A stretch of 15,251 nt of DNA. It comes from an uncultured Lachnospiraceae bacterium (GTDB taxonomy: Bacteria; Bacillota; Clostridia; Lachnospirales; Lachnospiraceae). Within the stretch, counting starts at the first letter, position 1. Each line of letters opens with the position of its first letter. The position numbers and the translations under genes were made by a program. The DNA is taken from NCBI GenBank assembly GCA_947631075.1, contig CANRJU010000031.1, positions 1 to 15,251 of the forward strand. Direction: 5' to 3'. Positions 1-7,037 of this stretch are shown here, piece after piece. The notes beneath the pieces are model-generated. The model did no database searches and was not told the origin of the DNA. It worked only from the letters and a program-made list of their open reading frames with translations.

Positions 1-1065
1 CCGCTGAAACAGCACGGCGTCCTCCTTATTGCGAATCGCCGCGAAGGCGAACACGATCAGCACGGCCACCGTGACCGTTTTGACGCCTCCCGCCGTGCCC
101 ACCGGCGAGCCGCCGATAAACATCAGAAGCACCGAAAATACAGCCGACGCATCGGTCAGATTCTGCTGGGGAATCGTGGCAAATCCCGCCGTCCTCGTGG
201 TCACGGACTGAAACAAAGACGCCAAAAGCTTTTCCGGCAGGGAATACGCCTGCATCGTCTGCGGATTATTGTATTCCAGAACAAAAAATACCGCCGTTCC
301 CGCCACAATGAGCAGCGCCGATATGGAAATCGCGATTTTGCTGTGCAGCGTCAGGCTCCTGAAAAGCCGAAATTTCTTCCGCTTTGCGTTTCCGATTACG
401 CGGATTACGTCCCACCAGACAATGTAGCCGATTCCGCCCAGAACGATGAGCAGCGCCGTCACTATATTCACCACCGGGTTGAACACATAGGCACACAGAC
501 TGTCCTCGGAAATGATATCCATGCCCGCGTTACAAAAGGCGGACACCGAATTGAACACGGAAATCCAGACGCCCCGCAGCCCGTAATCCGGCACGAATAC
601 CGTCATATATAAAAGCGCTCCCGCCCCCTCGATGACAAGGGTCCCCCAAAGGACCTTTTTCACAAATTTCACCATGCCGGACAGGGTATTCAGATTAAAC
701 GAATCCTGAATGAGCATCCGCTCTCCCATGCCGATTCTTTTGTGGAGCCCGATCAAAATCCCCGACAGCACGGTCACCACGCCCAGGCCCCCGATCTGAA
801 TCAGGACCAGTATGACCGCCTGCCCAAAGGGACTCCACGCCGACACGGTGGGAACGGTCACAAGCCCCGTCACGCAGATGGACGTGGTGGCCGTGAACAG
901 GGCGTCGATATAGGAGACCGCCTCCCCGTCCGCGGCGCTGACTGGCAGCGAGAGCAGCCCGCTGCCGATCAGAATGACAAGCAGAAATCCCAGCAAAATA
1001 GTCTGCGTCGTGGATAGCTTTTTCACCGTGGATAAAATAGTCTGCGTCGCGGATAAGTTTTTCAT
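1..1065 (-). CDS. ktrB: KtrB/TrkH-family potassium uptake channel subunit, 3' end cut by the window edge
   Basis: Membrane subunit of a Trk/Ktr-type potassium (or Na+-coupled K+) uptake system. I translated 355 codons, which run off the left edge in frame. Conserved pore-loop segments of the family appear in order: a TSICVTGLV loop near residue 65, NSVSAFCNAGM near 185, a TTRTAGFAT loop near 300 and GGSPVGTAGGVKT near 335. Long hydrophobic stretches lie between them. Family members are about 450 residues, so roughly the last 90 are missing here. I chose the ATG at 1065, preceded by GAAGGG at a 10-base spacing. An in-frame GTG at 1098 overlaps the stop of the upstream cellulase gene (GTGA) and is a possible alternative start. 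No ktrA (RCK regulatory subunit) is visible; it may lie beyond the edge. The extreme N-terminus is a 13-residue tandem duplication, listed separately. The family call is firm; KtrB rather than TrkH rests on size and the host group. Confidence 0.88.
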   Translation of the reverse strand, partial: MKNLSATQTILSTVKKLSTTQTILLGFLLVILIGSGLLSLPVSAADGEAVSYIDALFTATTSICVTGLVTVPTVSAWSPFGQAVILVLIQIGGLGVVTVLSGILIGLHKRIGMGERMLIQDSFNLNTLSGMVKFVKKVLWGTLVIEGAGALLYMTVFVPDYGLRGVWISVFNSVSAFCNAGMDIISEDSLCAYVFNPVVNIVTALLIVLGGIGYIVWWDVIRVIGNAKRKKFRLFRSLTLHSKIAISISALLIVAGTAVFFVLEYNNPQTMQAYSLPEKLLASLFQSVTTRTAGFATIPQQNLTDASAVFSVLLMFIGGSPVGTAGGVKTVTVAVLIVFAFAAIRNKEDAVLFQR

Positions 1066-1072
1066 CGTGAAT
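995..1072 (-). repeat. 39-bp tandem duplication in the N-terminus of ktrB
   Basis: Two adjacent 39-bp units (995-1033 and 1034-1072) match at 34 of 39 positions. The unit is 13 codons, so the frame is kept. It gives two successive peptides of the type K-x-L-S-x-T-Q-T-I-L at the cytoplasmic start of the protein, just before the first membrane segment. The five differences suggest it is not brand new. Confidence 0.85.
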
Positions 1073-1094
1073 AAGCCCTTCGCATGAAAATGCC

Positions 1095-2081
1095 TCACTT
1101 TTTCCACCATCCCACGATCCATTTCCCGCTCGGCGTGAGGTTCGCTTTCGTAAAATCGCCGGTCTTGGCGCACTCGGGCTTGATAAACGCGGACGCCTCC
1201 GCCTTGTTGGACAGATTCCACGCCACGTAGCCGATCTTGTATTTTTTCAAAAGCTGCATCCATTTCTTCCCGCTGCTCTTGTCTAGCGCGCCGTTCCCAG
1301 AGGCGTCGCAGATGCTAAATTCCGTCACGAGCATAGGCAGCCCCGACTCGTAGGCCCTCGTCACCTTATCCCGGAGATAATCCGTGTGCGTCGCCGCGTA
1401 AAAATGCAGCGTATACGCTATATTTTTCTGATTCAGGGGATTTTGCGCCACCACGTCCACATCCTGGGACCAGGTCGGCGTCCCCACGACAATTATATTC
1501 TTTTTATCATACTTCCGAATCCGCTTGATCACCTTATTCGCGTAGGGGCGGATATCCCGCTCCCAGGTGACGTCGCCGTTGGGCTCGTTGCAGATCTCGT
1601 AAAGGATATTTTTCTGTTTTCCATATTTTTTTGAAAAATGCGTAAAAAACGCGAGCGCGTTTTTCTGATAGGTCTTTGGATTCCCGTCGCTCAAGATGTG
1701 CCAGTCGATGATGACGTACATCCCCAGCTCCGTGGCGTAATCCACTCCCTCCTCCACCTTCTGGTACAAATCCTTGGAATACCCTGCGTTCGGGTCGCTG
1801 TAAAAGGCAAGGCGAATCGTGTTCGCCCCCATTTTCCGAAAGCTCTTAAAGGAGGACTTGTTCACATACTGGGGAAACCAGGCGATTCCGTGCGTGCTGA
1901 TTCCCTTGAGCTGGACCTTTTTCCCGCTCTTATTCACAATATGGGTTCCCTGCACCTGTAGCTGTCCCCATTTTTCCACCGGCGTAGCCGCCTCCGCCCT
2001 CGATCCGGCAAAGAAAAACGCGCCGGCAATCAGAAACAGGCATATACATATGCTAAACTGTATTTTTTTCAAATTCTGCAT
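1095..2081 (-). CDS. Secreted GH5 (subfamily 2-like) endo-beta-1,4-glucanase
   Basis: A secreted cellulase predicted to hydrolyse internal beta-1,4-glucosidic bonds of cellulose or mixed-linkage glucan. From the start chosen here it has 328 residues: a signal peptide (KK, then a hydrophobic core, then an AEA-A-type cleavage site near residue 31) and a single GH5 catalytic domain. Visible GH5 motifs are LKGISTHGIAWFP, YVIIDWHI, EICNEP with the acid/base Glu at about 166, LHFYAATH, and VTEFS with the nucleophile Glu at about 254. There is no carbohydrate-binding module, dockerin or anchor, so the product is probably free. An upstream in-frame ATG at 2114 is rejected because it sits on the last base of a terminator stem and its following codons are the U-tract. 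The GAGGGAGG at 2096-2103 fits the ATG at 2081, though its 14-base spacing is long. The gene lies between etfA and ktrB, an odd neighbourhood suggesting later insertion. Family assignment is sound; exact substrate is inferred. Confidence 0.92.
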   Translation of the reverse strand: MQNLKKIQFSICICLFLIAGAFFFAGSRAEAATPVEKWGQLQVQGTHIVNKSGKKVQLKGISTHGIAWFPQYVNKSSFKSFRKMGANTIRLAFYSDPNAGYSKDLYQKVEEGVDYATELGMYVIIDWHILSDGNPKTYQKNALAFFTHFSKKYGKQKNILYEICNEPNGDVTWERDIRPYANKVIKRIRKYDKKNIIVVGTPTWSQDVDVVAQNPLNQKNIAYTLHFYAATHTDYLRDKVTRAYESGLPMLVTEFSICDASGNGALDKSSGKKWMQLLKKYKIGYVAWNLSNKAEASAFIKPECAKTGDFTKANLTPSGKWIVGWWKK

Positions 2082-2106
2082 GGCTTTTGCATAAACCTCC
2101 CTCTTT

Positions 2107-2156
2107 AAAAACATTCCCAGCCTGCCTCCGGGACGCGCCCGGCGGCAAACTGGGAA
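2107..2156 (-). terminator. Intrinsic terminator between etfA and the GH5 gene
   Basis: Read on the minus strand, TTCCCAG (from 2156) pairs with CTGGGAA (ending 2114). Inside this are TTT/AGG (two wobbles), GCC/GGC and CCGGG/CCCGG around a 5-base CGCGT loop. That makes about 18 pairs with one mismatch, followed by TG and five T (2111-2107). This is a textbook Rho-independent terminator and probably ends the butyrate operon. It directly abuts the GH5 ribosome binding site with no room for a promoter downstream, so GH5 transcription must either read through it or start before it. Confidence 0.8.
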
Positions 2157-2172
2157 ATAATTCTTATTATTT
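2155..2172. promoter_or_regulatory. A/T-rich perfect 7-4-7 palindrome upstream of the GH5 gene
   Basis: AAATAATAAGAATTATTT on the minus strand is a perfect inverted repeat of two 7-base arms around 4 bases. It overlaps by two bases the base of the terminator stem and lies beside a -10-like TAAAAT (2174-2169) that has no good -35. It could be an operator or a chance A/T palindrome; no known regulator motif was recognised. Confidence 0.3.
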
Positions 2173-2185
2173 TACTGAACCGGGA

Positions 2186-2218
2186 TCGGACAGAATTTTT
2201 CACAAAAACCTTGTCCGA
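2186..2218 (-). other. Long hairpin without U-tract 33 bases after etfA
   Basis: TCGGACA and TGTCCGA form a perfect 7-bp outer stem. Inside it, after one mismatch and two wobbles, five T pair with five A around a GTG loop. There is no following T-run, so it is more likely a 3'-end stabilising structure for the operon mRNA, or an etf-end element acting with the terminator further on, than a terminator itself. Confidence 0.5.
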
Positions 2219-2251
2219 ATTACGCCAGATCAGCGTCTTGCATGCCGCTTA

Positions 2252-3289
2252 TTATTTAGCAGCCAGCTCATTTTTCAGCATCTCGGTCAGCTGCGGAACG
2301 ATCTTGTTCAGGTCGCCTACGATGCCGTAATCAGCTACGTCGAAGATCGGAGCCGTGTCATCCTTATTGATGGCAACGATGATGTCGGACTCCTCCATGC
2401 CTGCTACGTGCTGAATCGCGCCGGAAATACCGATGGCAAAATATACGTTCGGACGAACGGTCTTTCCGGTCTGTCCTACCTGCAGATCCTTCGGCATCCA
2501 GCCGTTATCTACTACCGCGCGGGAGCAGCTTACCGTGCCGCCCAGCACGTCTGCCAGATCCTGCAGCAGCTTGAAGTTCTCGGGGCTTCCCACGCCGCGG
2601 CCGCCGGATACAAGAATCTTCGCATCCATGATATCCACGGTATCCGCAACGGATTTTACAACTTCCAGAATCTCAACGTACTTGTTGTCCGGCGTGAATC
2701 CCGGATTGTACTCAATTACCTCTGCCGTAGCGCCCGGTACCGGATCGTTCTTCTGCATAACGCCGGCGCGCACCGTAGCCATCTGCGGACGGTTATACGG
2801 GCAGGCGATGGTAGCGATCGTATTTCCGCCGAAAGCCGGACGGGTCATAAGCAGCTGATTCGGAATCACGGTCTGTGTCATGGTATCGGTGAAATCACCG
2901 ATCTCCAGCACGGTACAGTCCGCGGTCAGACCGGTAGCCACGCGGGCCGATACGCGGGGACCTAAGTCACGTCCGATGGCCGTAGCGCCCACCAGCATAA
3001 TCTCCGGCTTGTACTCGTTGATCACGGATGCCAGCGCATGAGCGTATGGCTCTGTTCTGTACACCTCCAGCTCCGGATCGTCTACAACGATTACCTTGTC
3101 CGCGCCGTACTCAGCCAGGGAATTTGTCAGTCCCTTTACGCCGGAACCGATCAGCACGGCCGTAACATCTGTATTCAGGTCTTTTGCAAGATCTTTTGCT
3201 TTGCCAAGAAGCTCGTACGCGATGCTGCTCACTTCACCGTCAACCTGCTGGGCAAAGACATAAACACCTTTATATTCTTCTAAATTCAT
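2252..3289 (-). CDS. etfA: Electron transfer flavoprotein, alpha subunit
   Basis: Alpha subunit of the heterodimeric flavoprotein partner of butyryl-CoA dehydrogenase. It is 345 residues from the start used here. The C-terminal FAD domain is well preserved: GGRGVGS near residue 230, a QVGQTGKTV segment near 270, GISGAIQH near 290, and the INKDDTAPIFDVADYGIVGD block that follows. There is no N-terminal ferredoxin domain. In clostridial butyrate operons this EtfAB with Bcd is known to bifurcate electrons from NADH to crotonyl-CoA and ferredoxin; that role here is inferred from operon context. The ATG at 3289 follows GGAGGG at 4 bases. The ATG four codons upstream (3301) is part of the Shine-Dalgarno sequence ATGGAGGG and is unlikely to be used. 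Last gene of the operon, 41 bases after etfB. Confidence 0.96.
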   Translation of the reverse strand: MNLEEYKGVYVFAQQVDGEVSSIAYELLGKAKDLAKDLNTDVTAVLIGSGVKGLTNSLAEYGADKVIVVDDPELEVYRTEPYAHALASVINEYKPEIMLVGATAIGRDLGPRVSARVATGLTADCTVLEIGDFTDTMTQTVIPNQLLMTRPAFGGNTIATIACPYNRPQMATVRAGVMQKNDPVPGATAEVIEYNPGFTPDNKYVEILEVVKSVADTVDIMDAKILVSGGRGVGSPENFKLLQDLADVLGGTVSCSRAVVDNGWMPKDLQVGQTGKTVRPNVYFAIGISGAIQHVAGMEESDIIVAINKDDTAPIFDVADYGIVGDLNKIVPQLTEMLKNELAAK

Positions 3290-3330
3290 TTTACCCTCCA
3301 TTCTTGCACATCACAATCGCTCTGCGCAAA

Positions 3331-4113
3331 TTAGATTACATGTTTCTCTTTCAATTTGTCAACGATATAAGCAGCAGCCTCCGACGGATCCAGAGTAACC
3401 ACTTCTCCGGCGCCCTTGCGCACTTTGTCAGAAGCCTTCGCGATCTTGGTCGGAGATCCCTTCAGACCCAAGTTGGAGTCGTCTACATCCTTTAAGTCTG
3501 CTCTTCCCCATACCGTGATCTCTTTTGCGTAAGCGTCCATGATTCCGCCCGGCGTCATGTAGCGCGGCTCGTTCAGCTCGGAGAGCGCTGTGATCAGGCA
3601 GGGCATTTTAGCCTTTACCTTGTGATAGCGGTCCTCGTACTGGCGCTCAACGATCACGCTGTCGCCGTCGATCTGAATATTCTGCGCGTAGGAGATAACC
3701 GGGATTCCCAGATGCTCGGAAATCTGCGGTCCCACCTGCGCGGTGTCGCCGTCGATGGCCTGGCGTCCGGTGATGATCAGGTCATAGTCGATATTTCTCA
3801 GCGCGCCGGCAATCGTCGTGGAAGTCGCCCATGTATCCGCGCCGCCCAGTACCCGGTCTGTTACCAGAATACCGTTGTCCGCGCCCATGGCCATAGCCTC
3901 TCGGAGCACTTCCTCTGCCTTCGGCAGTCCCATCGTGAGAACCGTTACCTCCGCACCCATTTCATCTTTAATTCTCAGCGCCGCTTCCAGACCGGCCTTG
4001 TCGTCCGGGTTCATAATGGTCAGCATGGCGCCTCTGTTCAATGTACCGTCCGGGTTAAATACAACGCCGCCCTTTGTGTCCGGCACCTGTTTAATACAAA
4101 CTACAATTTTCAC
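3331..4113 (-). CDS. etfB: Electron transfer flavoprotein, beta subunit
   Basis: Beta subunit of the EtfAB complex serving butyryl-CoA dehydrogenase. It has 260 residues, a normal length for EtfB. The N-terminus MKIVVCIKQVPDT is typical, and the central GRQAIDGDTAQVGPQ segment (about residues 116-130) is the conserved nucleotide-binding region. The start codon is GTG at 4113, seven bases after AGGAGG. That Shine-Dalgarno overlaps the TAG stop of bcd (TAGGAGG), so the two genes are probably translationally coupled. The first FAD, the bifurcating one in known clostridial complexes, is held by this subunit; bifurcation here is inferred, not shown by sequence alone. Confidence 0.96.
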   Translation of the reverse strand: MKIVVCIKQVPDTKGGVVFNPDGTLNRGAMLTIMNPDDKAGLEAALRIKDEMGAEVTVLTMGLPKAEEVLREAMAMGADNGILVTDRVLGGADTWATSTTIAGALRNIDYDLIITGRQAIDGDTAQVGPQISEHLGIPVISYAQNIQIDGDSVIVERQYEDRYHKVKAKMPCLITALSELNEPRYMTPGGIMDAYAKEITVWGRADLKDVDDSNLGLKGSPTKIAKASDKVRKGAGEVVTLDPSEAAAYIVDKLKEKHVI

Positions 4114-4124
4114 AAGAGCACCTC

Positions 4125-5276
4125 CTATTTCAATAAGCTTCCTGAGATAACCATGCGCTGAACCTCGGAGGTTCCCTCATAGATCTCGGTAATCTTTGCA
4201 TCACGCATCATGCGCTCAACGTCATATTCTCTGATATATCCATATCCGCCGTGCAGCTGTACAGCCTTGGTCGTAACCTCCATGGCAACTTCCGCCGCGT
4301 ACAGCTTCGCCATAGCCGCCTCGACACTGTATGTCTTCTGGGTAGCCTTTGCCATAGCCGCGCGGTAAACGAGGAATTTCGCAGCCTCGACCTTCGTAGC
4401 CATGTCGGCCAGCTGGAACTGGGTGTTCTGGAACTGCGCGATGGTGCGTCCGAACTGCTTTCTCTCCTTTACATAGTCGATGGTAGCCTGGAGAGCGCCC
4501 TCTGCCAGTCCCAATGCCTGTGCGGCGATACCGATACGTCCGCCGTCCAGTGTGTGCATGGCGATTCCGAAGCCCTTGCCCTGCTGTCCGAGCAGGTTCT
4601 CCTTCGGAATACGGCAGTCCTCAAAGATCAGCTCATAGGTGGAGGATCCGCGGATACCCATCTTCTTCTCTTTCGTTCCGAAGGAGAATCCCGGCGTGCC
4701 CTTCTCTACGATAAATGCGGAGATTTCCTTTACCTTTCTGCCGCGCTTTTCAATCGTGCCGGTCACGGCGATGATGATGTAAATGTCTGCCTCCTTACCA
4801 TTGGTAATGAAGCACTTGGAGCCGTTCAGCACCCACTCGTCCCCGTCGAGTACCGCCTTGGTCTGCTGTCCCTGCGCGTCGGTTCCCGCGCCCGGCTCGG
4901 TCAGTCCGAAAGCGCCCAGCTTCTCGCCGCTTGCCAGCGGAACCAGATATTTCTGCTTCTGCTCCTCGGTGCCGTACATATAAATCGGATCGGCTCCCAG
5001 GGATGAGTGAGCGGAAACGATAACGCTTGTCGTGCCGCACACCTTAGCCAGCTCCTCTACGCACATTGTGTACATCAGCGGGTCGCAGCCCTGTCCGCCG
5101 TACTCCTTCGGAATGGCAATTCCCATAAATCCGAGCTTCTGCATCTTTGTCACAGTCTCCCGCGGGAATACCTCTGTCTCGTCAACCTCCTGCGCCAATG
5201 GCTTCACTTCGTTCTCGGCAAAATCCTTGAACAGCTGCTGCGCCATCTCATGCTGTTTATCTAATTTAAAATCCAT
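4125..5276 (-). CDS. bcd: Butyryl-CoA dehydrogenase (short-chain acyl-CoA dehydrogenase)
   Basis: FAD enzyme that reduces crotonyl-CoA to butyryl-CoA with electrons from EtfAB in the cytoplasm. It is 383 residues, the usual family length. The order is an alpha-helical N-terminal domain, the beta domain with FGLTEPGAGTDAQG (about 132-145) and CFITNGKEADIY, then the C-terminal helical domain with QLHGGYGYIREY and ITEIYEGTSEVQRM. The catalytic base Glu falls at residue 367, the same number as in characterised butyryl-CoA dehydrogenases. The ATG at 5276 follows AAAGGGG at 11 bases; hbd ends 25 bases upstream. Position between hbd and etfB and the catalytic motif make a four-carbon substrate much more likely than a longer chain. 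Confidence 0.96.
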   Translation of the reverse strand: MDFKLDKQHEMAQQLFKDFAENEVKPLAQEVDETEVFPRETVTKMQKLGFMGIAIPKEYGGQGCDPLMYTMCVEELAKVCGTTSVIVSAHSSLGADPIYMYGTEEQKQKYLVPLASGEKLGAFGLTEPGAGTDAQGQQTKAVLDGDEWVLNGSKCFITNGKEADIYIIIAVTGTIEKRGRKVKEISAFIVEKGTPGFSFGTKEKKMGIRGSSTYELIFEDCRIPKENLLGQQGKGFGIAMHTLDGGRIGIAAQALGLAEGALQATIDYVKERKQFGRTIAQFQNTQFQLADMATKVEAAKFLVYRAAMAKATQKTYSVEAAMAKLYAAEVAMEVTTKAVQLHGGYGYIREYDVERMMRDAKITEIYEGTSEVQRMVISGSLLK

Positions 5277-5301
5277 GTTCGATTGAACCCCTTTCTTTCA
5301 A

Positions 5302-6144
5302 TTATTTGGAATAGTCATAGAAACCGACGCCGGTCTTGCGGCCGAGCTTGCCGGCGCGCACCATTTTTCTCAGCAATGGATGCGGACGGTATTTCGGATC
5401 TCCTGTCTCATTCTGGAGAACTTCCATGATGGCAAGGCAGATGTCAAGACCTACCAAGTCGCCCAGAGCCAGCGGTCCCATCGGATGGTTGGCGCCCAGC
5501 TGCATAGCTGCGTCGATGCCCTCTACGGAAGCCACGCCGTCCGCGTAGATGCCGACAGCCTCATTGATCATCGGAATCAAAATTCTGTTTACGACAAAGC
5601 CGGCAGCCTCTTTTACCTCTACCGGGGTCTTGCCGATCTCTTTCGCGATAGAAACGACTTTCTCATTGACCTCATCCGTGGTGTTCTCGCCGCGGATTAC
5701 CTCTACCAGCTTCATGACCGGAGCCGGGTTGAAGAAGTGCATGCCGATAACCGGTCTGTCGATGCCCTGTCCGATCTCTGTGATGGAGAGGGAGGACGTG
5801 TTGGTTGCGAAAATGCAGTTCTCATTCTTTACGATATCCTGCAGCTCTTTAAATGTCTGCTTTTTGATGTCCATTACCTCAAGGGCAGCCTCTACGATCA
5901 GATCGCAGTCTGTGCAGATGTCTTTTACGCCTGTGGTAATCTTAGCGAGGATAGCGTCTACATCCTCCTGTGTTTTCTTTCCCTTGTCCACCAGTCTCTG
6001 AAGTCCCTTTGCGATCTTGTTCTTGCCGTTGGCAGCGAACTCCTCATTGATATCGCACAAATATACCTCATAGCCCTCTGTCTGCGCAAATGCCTGCGCG
6101 ATGCCGGAACCCATAGTTCCTGCGCCGATAATTCCTACCTTCAT
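5302..6144 (-). CDS. hbd: 3-hydroxybutyryl-CoA dehydrogenase
   Basis: Reduces acetoacetyl-CoA to 3-hydroxybutyryl-CoA using NAD(P)H, the second step from acetyl-CoA to butyryl-CoA. It has 280 residues from the ATG at 6144, the normal length. The Rossmann motif GAGTMG is at residues 7-12, ending with acidic residues in CDINEE, which suggests NADH preference. The catalytic His is at about 136 in GMHFFNPAPVMKLVE, and the GFVVNRILIPMINEA segment begins the C-terminal domain. An in-frame ATG five codons upstream (6159) is inside the Shine-Dalgarno ATGGAGG and would put the glycine motif too far in, so 6144 is preferred. 25 bases after crt and 25 before bcd. Confidence 0.96.
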   Translation of the reverse strand: MKVGIIGAGTMGSGIAQAFAQTEGYEVYLCDINEEFAANGKNKIAKGLQRLVDKGKKTQEDVDAILAKITTGVKDICTDCDLIVEAALEVMDIKKQTFKELQDIVKNENCIFATNTSSLSITEIGQGIDRPVIGMHFFNPAPVMKLVEVIRGENTTDEVNEKVVSIAKEIGKTPVEVKEAAGFVVNRILIPMINEAVGIYADGVASVEGIDAAMQLGANHPMGPLALGDLVGLDICLAIMEVLQNETGDPKYRPHPLLRKMVRAGKLGRKTGVGFYDYSK

Positions 6145-6169
6145 TCTATCTACCTCCATTTATTTGATT

Positions 6170-6961
6170 CTAGCAGTTCTTAAAGGGAACTACTTTTAAT
6201 TTTTTCTCTTTATCTTTCTCTAAGAAATTGCCCATGCCGGCCTTCTGGTCCTCGGTCTCAAAGCAGTCGCCAAAGAGCTTCTCCTCGATCACGATTGCCT
6301 CGTCCATGTTCACCTGAAGTCCGTCGTTGATGGCCTTCTTGCAGTTGCGAACGGCAATCGGCGCCTGTGCGGCGATTCCGGCTGCCATCTTCTTAGCGGC
6401 AGGCATCAGCTCCTCCTGCGGATATACCGCGTTGACCAATCCGATGCGCAGCGCCTCGTCCGCCTTGATGTTGCGGGCCGTGTAGATCATCTGTTTCGCC
6501 ATGCCGACTCCTACCAAGCGGGCCAGTCTCTGAGTGCCGCCAAATCCCGGCGTAATGCCAAGGCCGACCTCCGGCTGTCCGAATACCGCGTTGTCCGAGC
6601 AAATCCGGATATCGCAGCTCATGGAAATCTCGCAGCCGCCGCCCAGCGCAAAGCCGTTTACCGCGGCGATAACCGGCAGCGGGAATGTCTCCAGCTTGCG
6701 GAATACATCATTTCCCTTTTTGCCAAATGCCTCTCCCTCTGCCTTGGTGAGAGTACTCATCTCGCCGATGTCAGCGCCTGCCACAAAGGACTTCTCGCCC
6801 GCGCCTGTCAGAATCAGGCAGCGGATCGCGCTCTGGTCTACGGCGTCCAGCGTGGCGTCAAGCTCATCGAGAACCGCGCTGTTCAGCGCGTTTAAAGCCT
6901 TGGGACGGTTGATCGTGATAATTCCGACCATGCCGTCAACTTCGTATGTAATAAATTCCAT
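6170..6961 (-). CDS. crt: Crotonase (3-hydroxybutyryl-CoA dehydratase)
   Basis: Enoyl-CoA hydratase-family enzyme that dehydrates 3-hydroxybutyryl-CoA to crotonyl-CoA. It has 263 residues from the ATG at 6961. Oxyanion-hole segments are SFVAGADIGEM (58-68) and ALGGGCEIS (105-113). The two catalytic Glu residues are at 111 (GGGCE) and 131 (GQPEVGLGITPGFGGTQRL). The C-terminus is slightly longer and more Lys-rich than usual, ending EKKLKVVPFKNC. The ATG at 6973 belongs to the Shine-Dalgarno ATGGAGG, so the start four codons later is used. Its gene lies 76 bases after thl, behind an intercistronic hairpin. Confidence 0.95.
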   Translation of the reverse strand: MEFITYEVDGMVGIITINRPKALNALNSAVLDELDATLDAVDQSAIRCLILTGAGEKSFVAGADIGEMSTLTKAEGEAFGKKGNDVFRKLETFPLPVIAAVNGFALGGGCEISMSCDIRICSDNAVFGQPEVGLGITPGFGGTQRLARLVGVGMAKQMIYTARNIKADEALRIGLVNAVYPQEELMPAAKKMAAGIAAQAPIAVRNCKKAINDGLQVNMDEAIVIEEKLFGDCFETEDQKAGMGNFLEKDKEKKLKVVPFKNC

Positions 6962-6996
6962 GGTAACCTCCATTTTGTATCAGTCTTTAAATACAC

Positions 6997-7027
6997 GGAA
7001 ATTGACCGACGCCGCCGGCCAATCTCC
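6997..7027 (-). other. Intercistronic hairpin between thl and crt
   Basis: On the minus strand GGAGATTGGCCG and CGGTCAATTTCC form 12 continuous pairs, two of them wobbles, around a 7-base loop. No T-run follows, so it is not a typical terminator. It could protect or define an mRNA end and set different levels of thl and downstream messages. The stem includes the GGAG just after the thl stop codon. Confidence 0.55.
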
Positions 7028-7037
7028 TAATTATCAA

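Noticed and set aside
2087..2965. A 292-codon plus-strand open frame opposite etfA
   Set aside because: Shadow of etfA; no recognisable domain or start signal.
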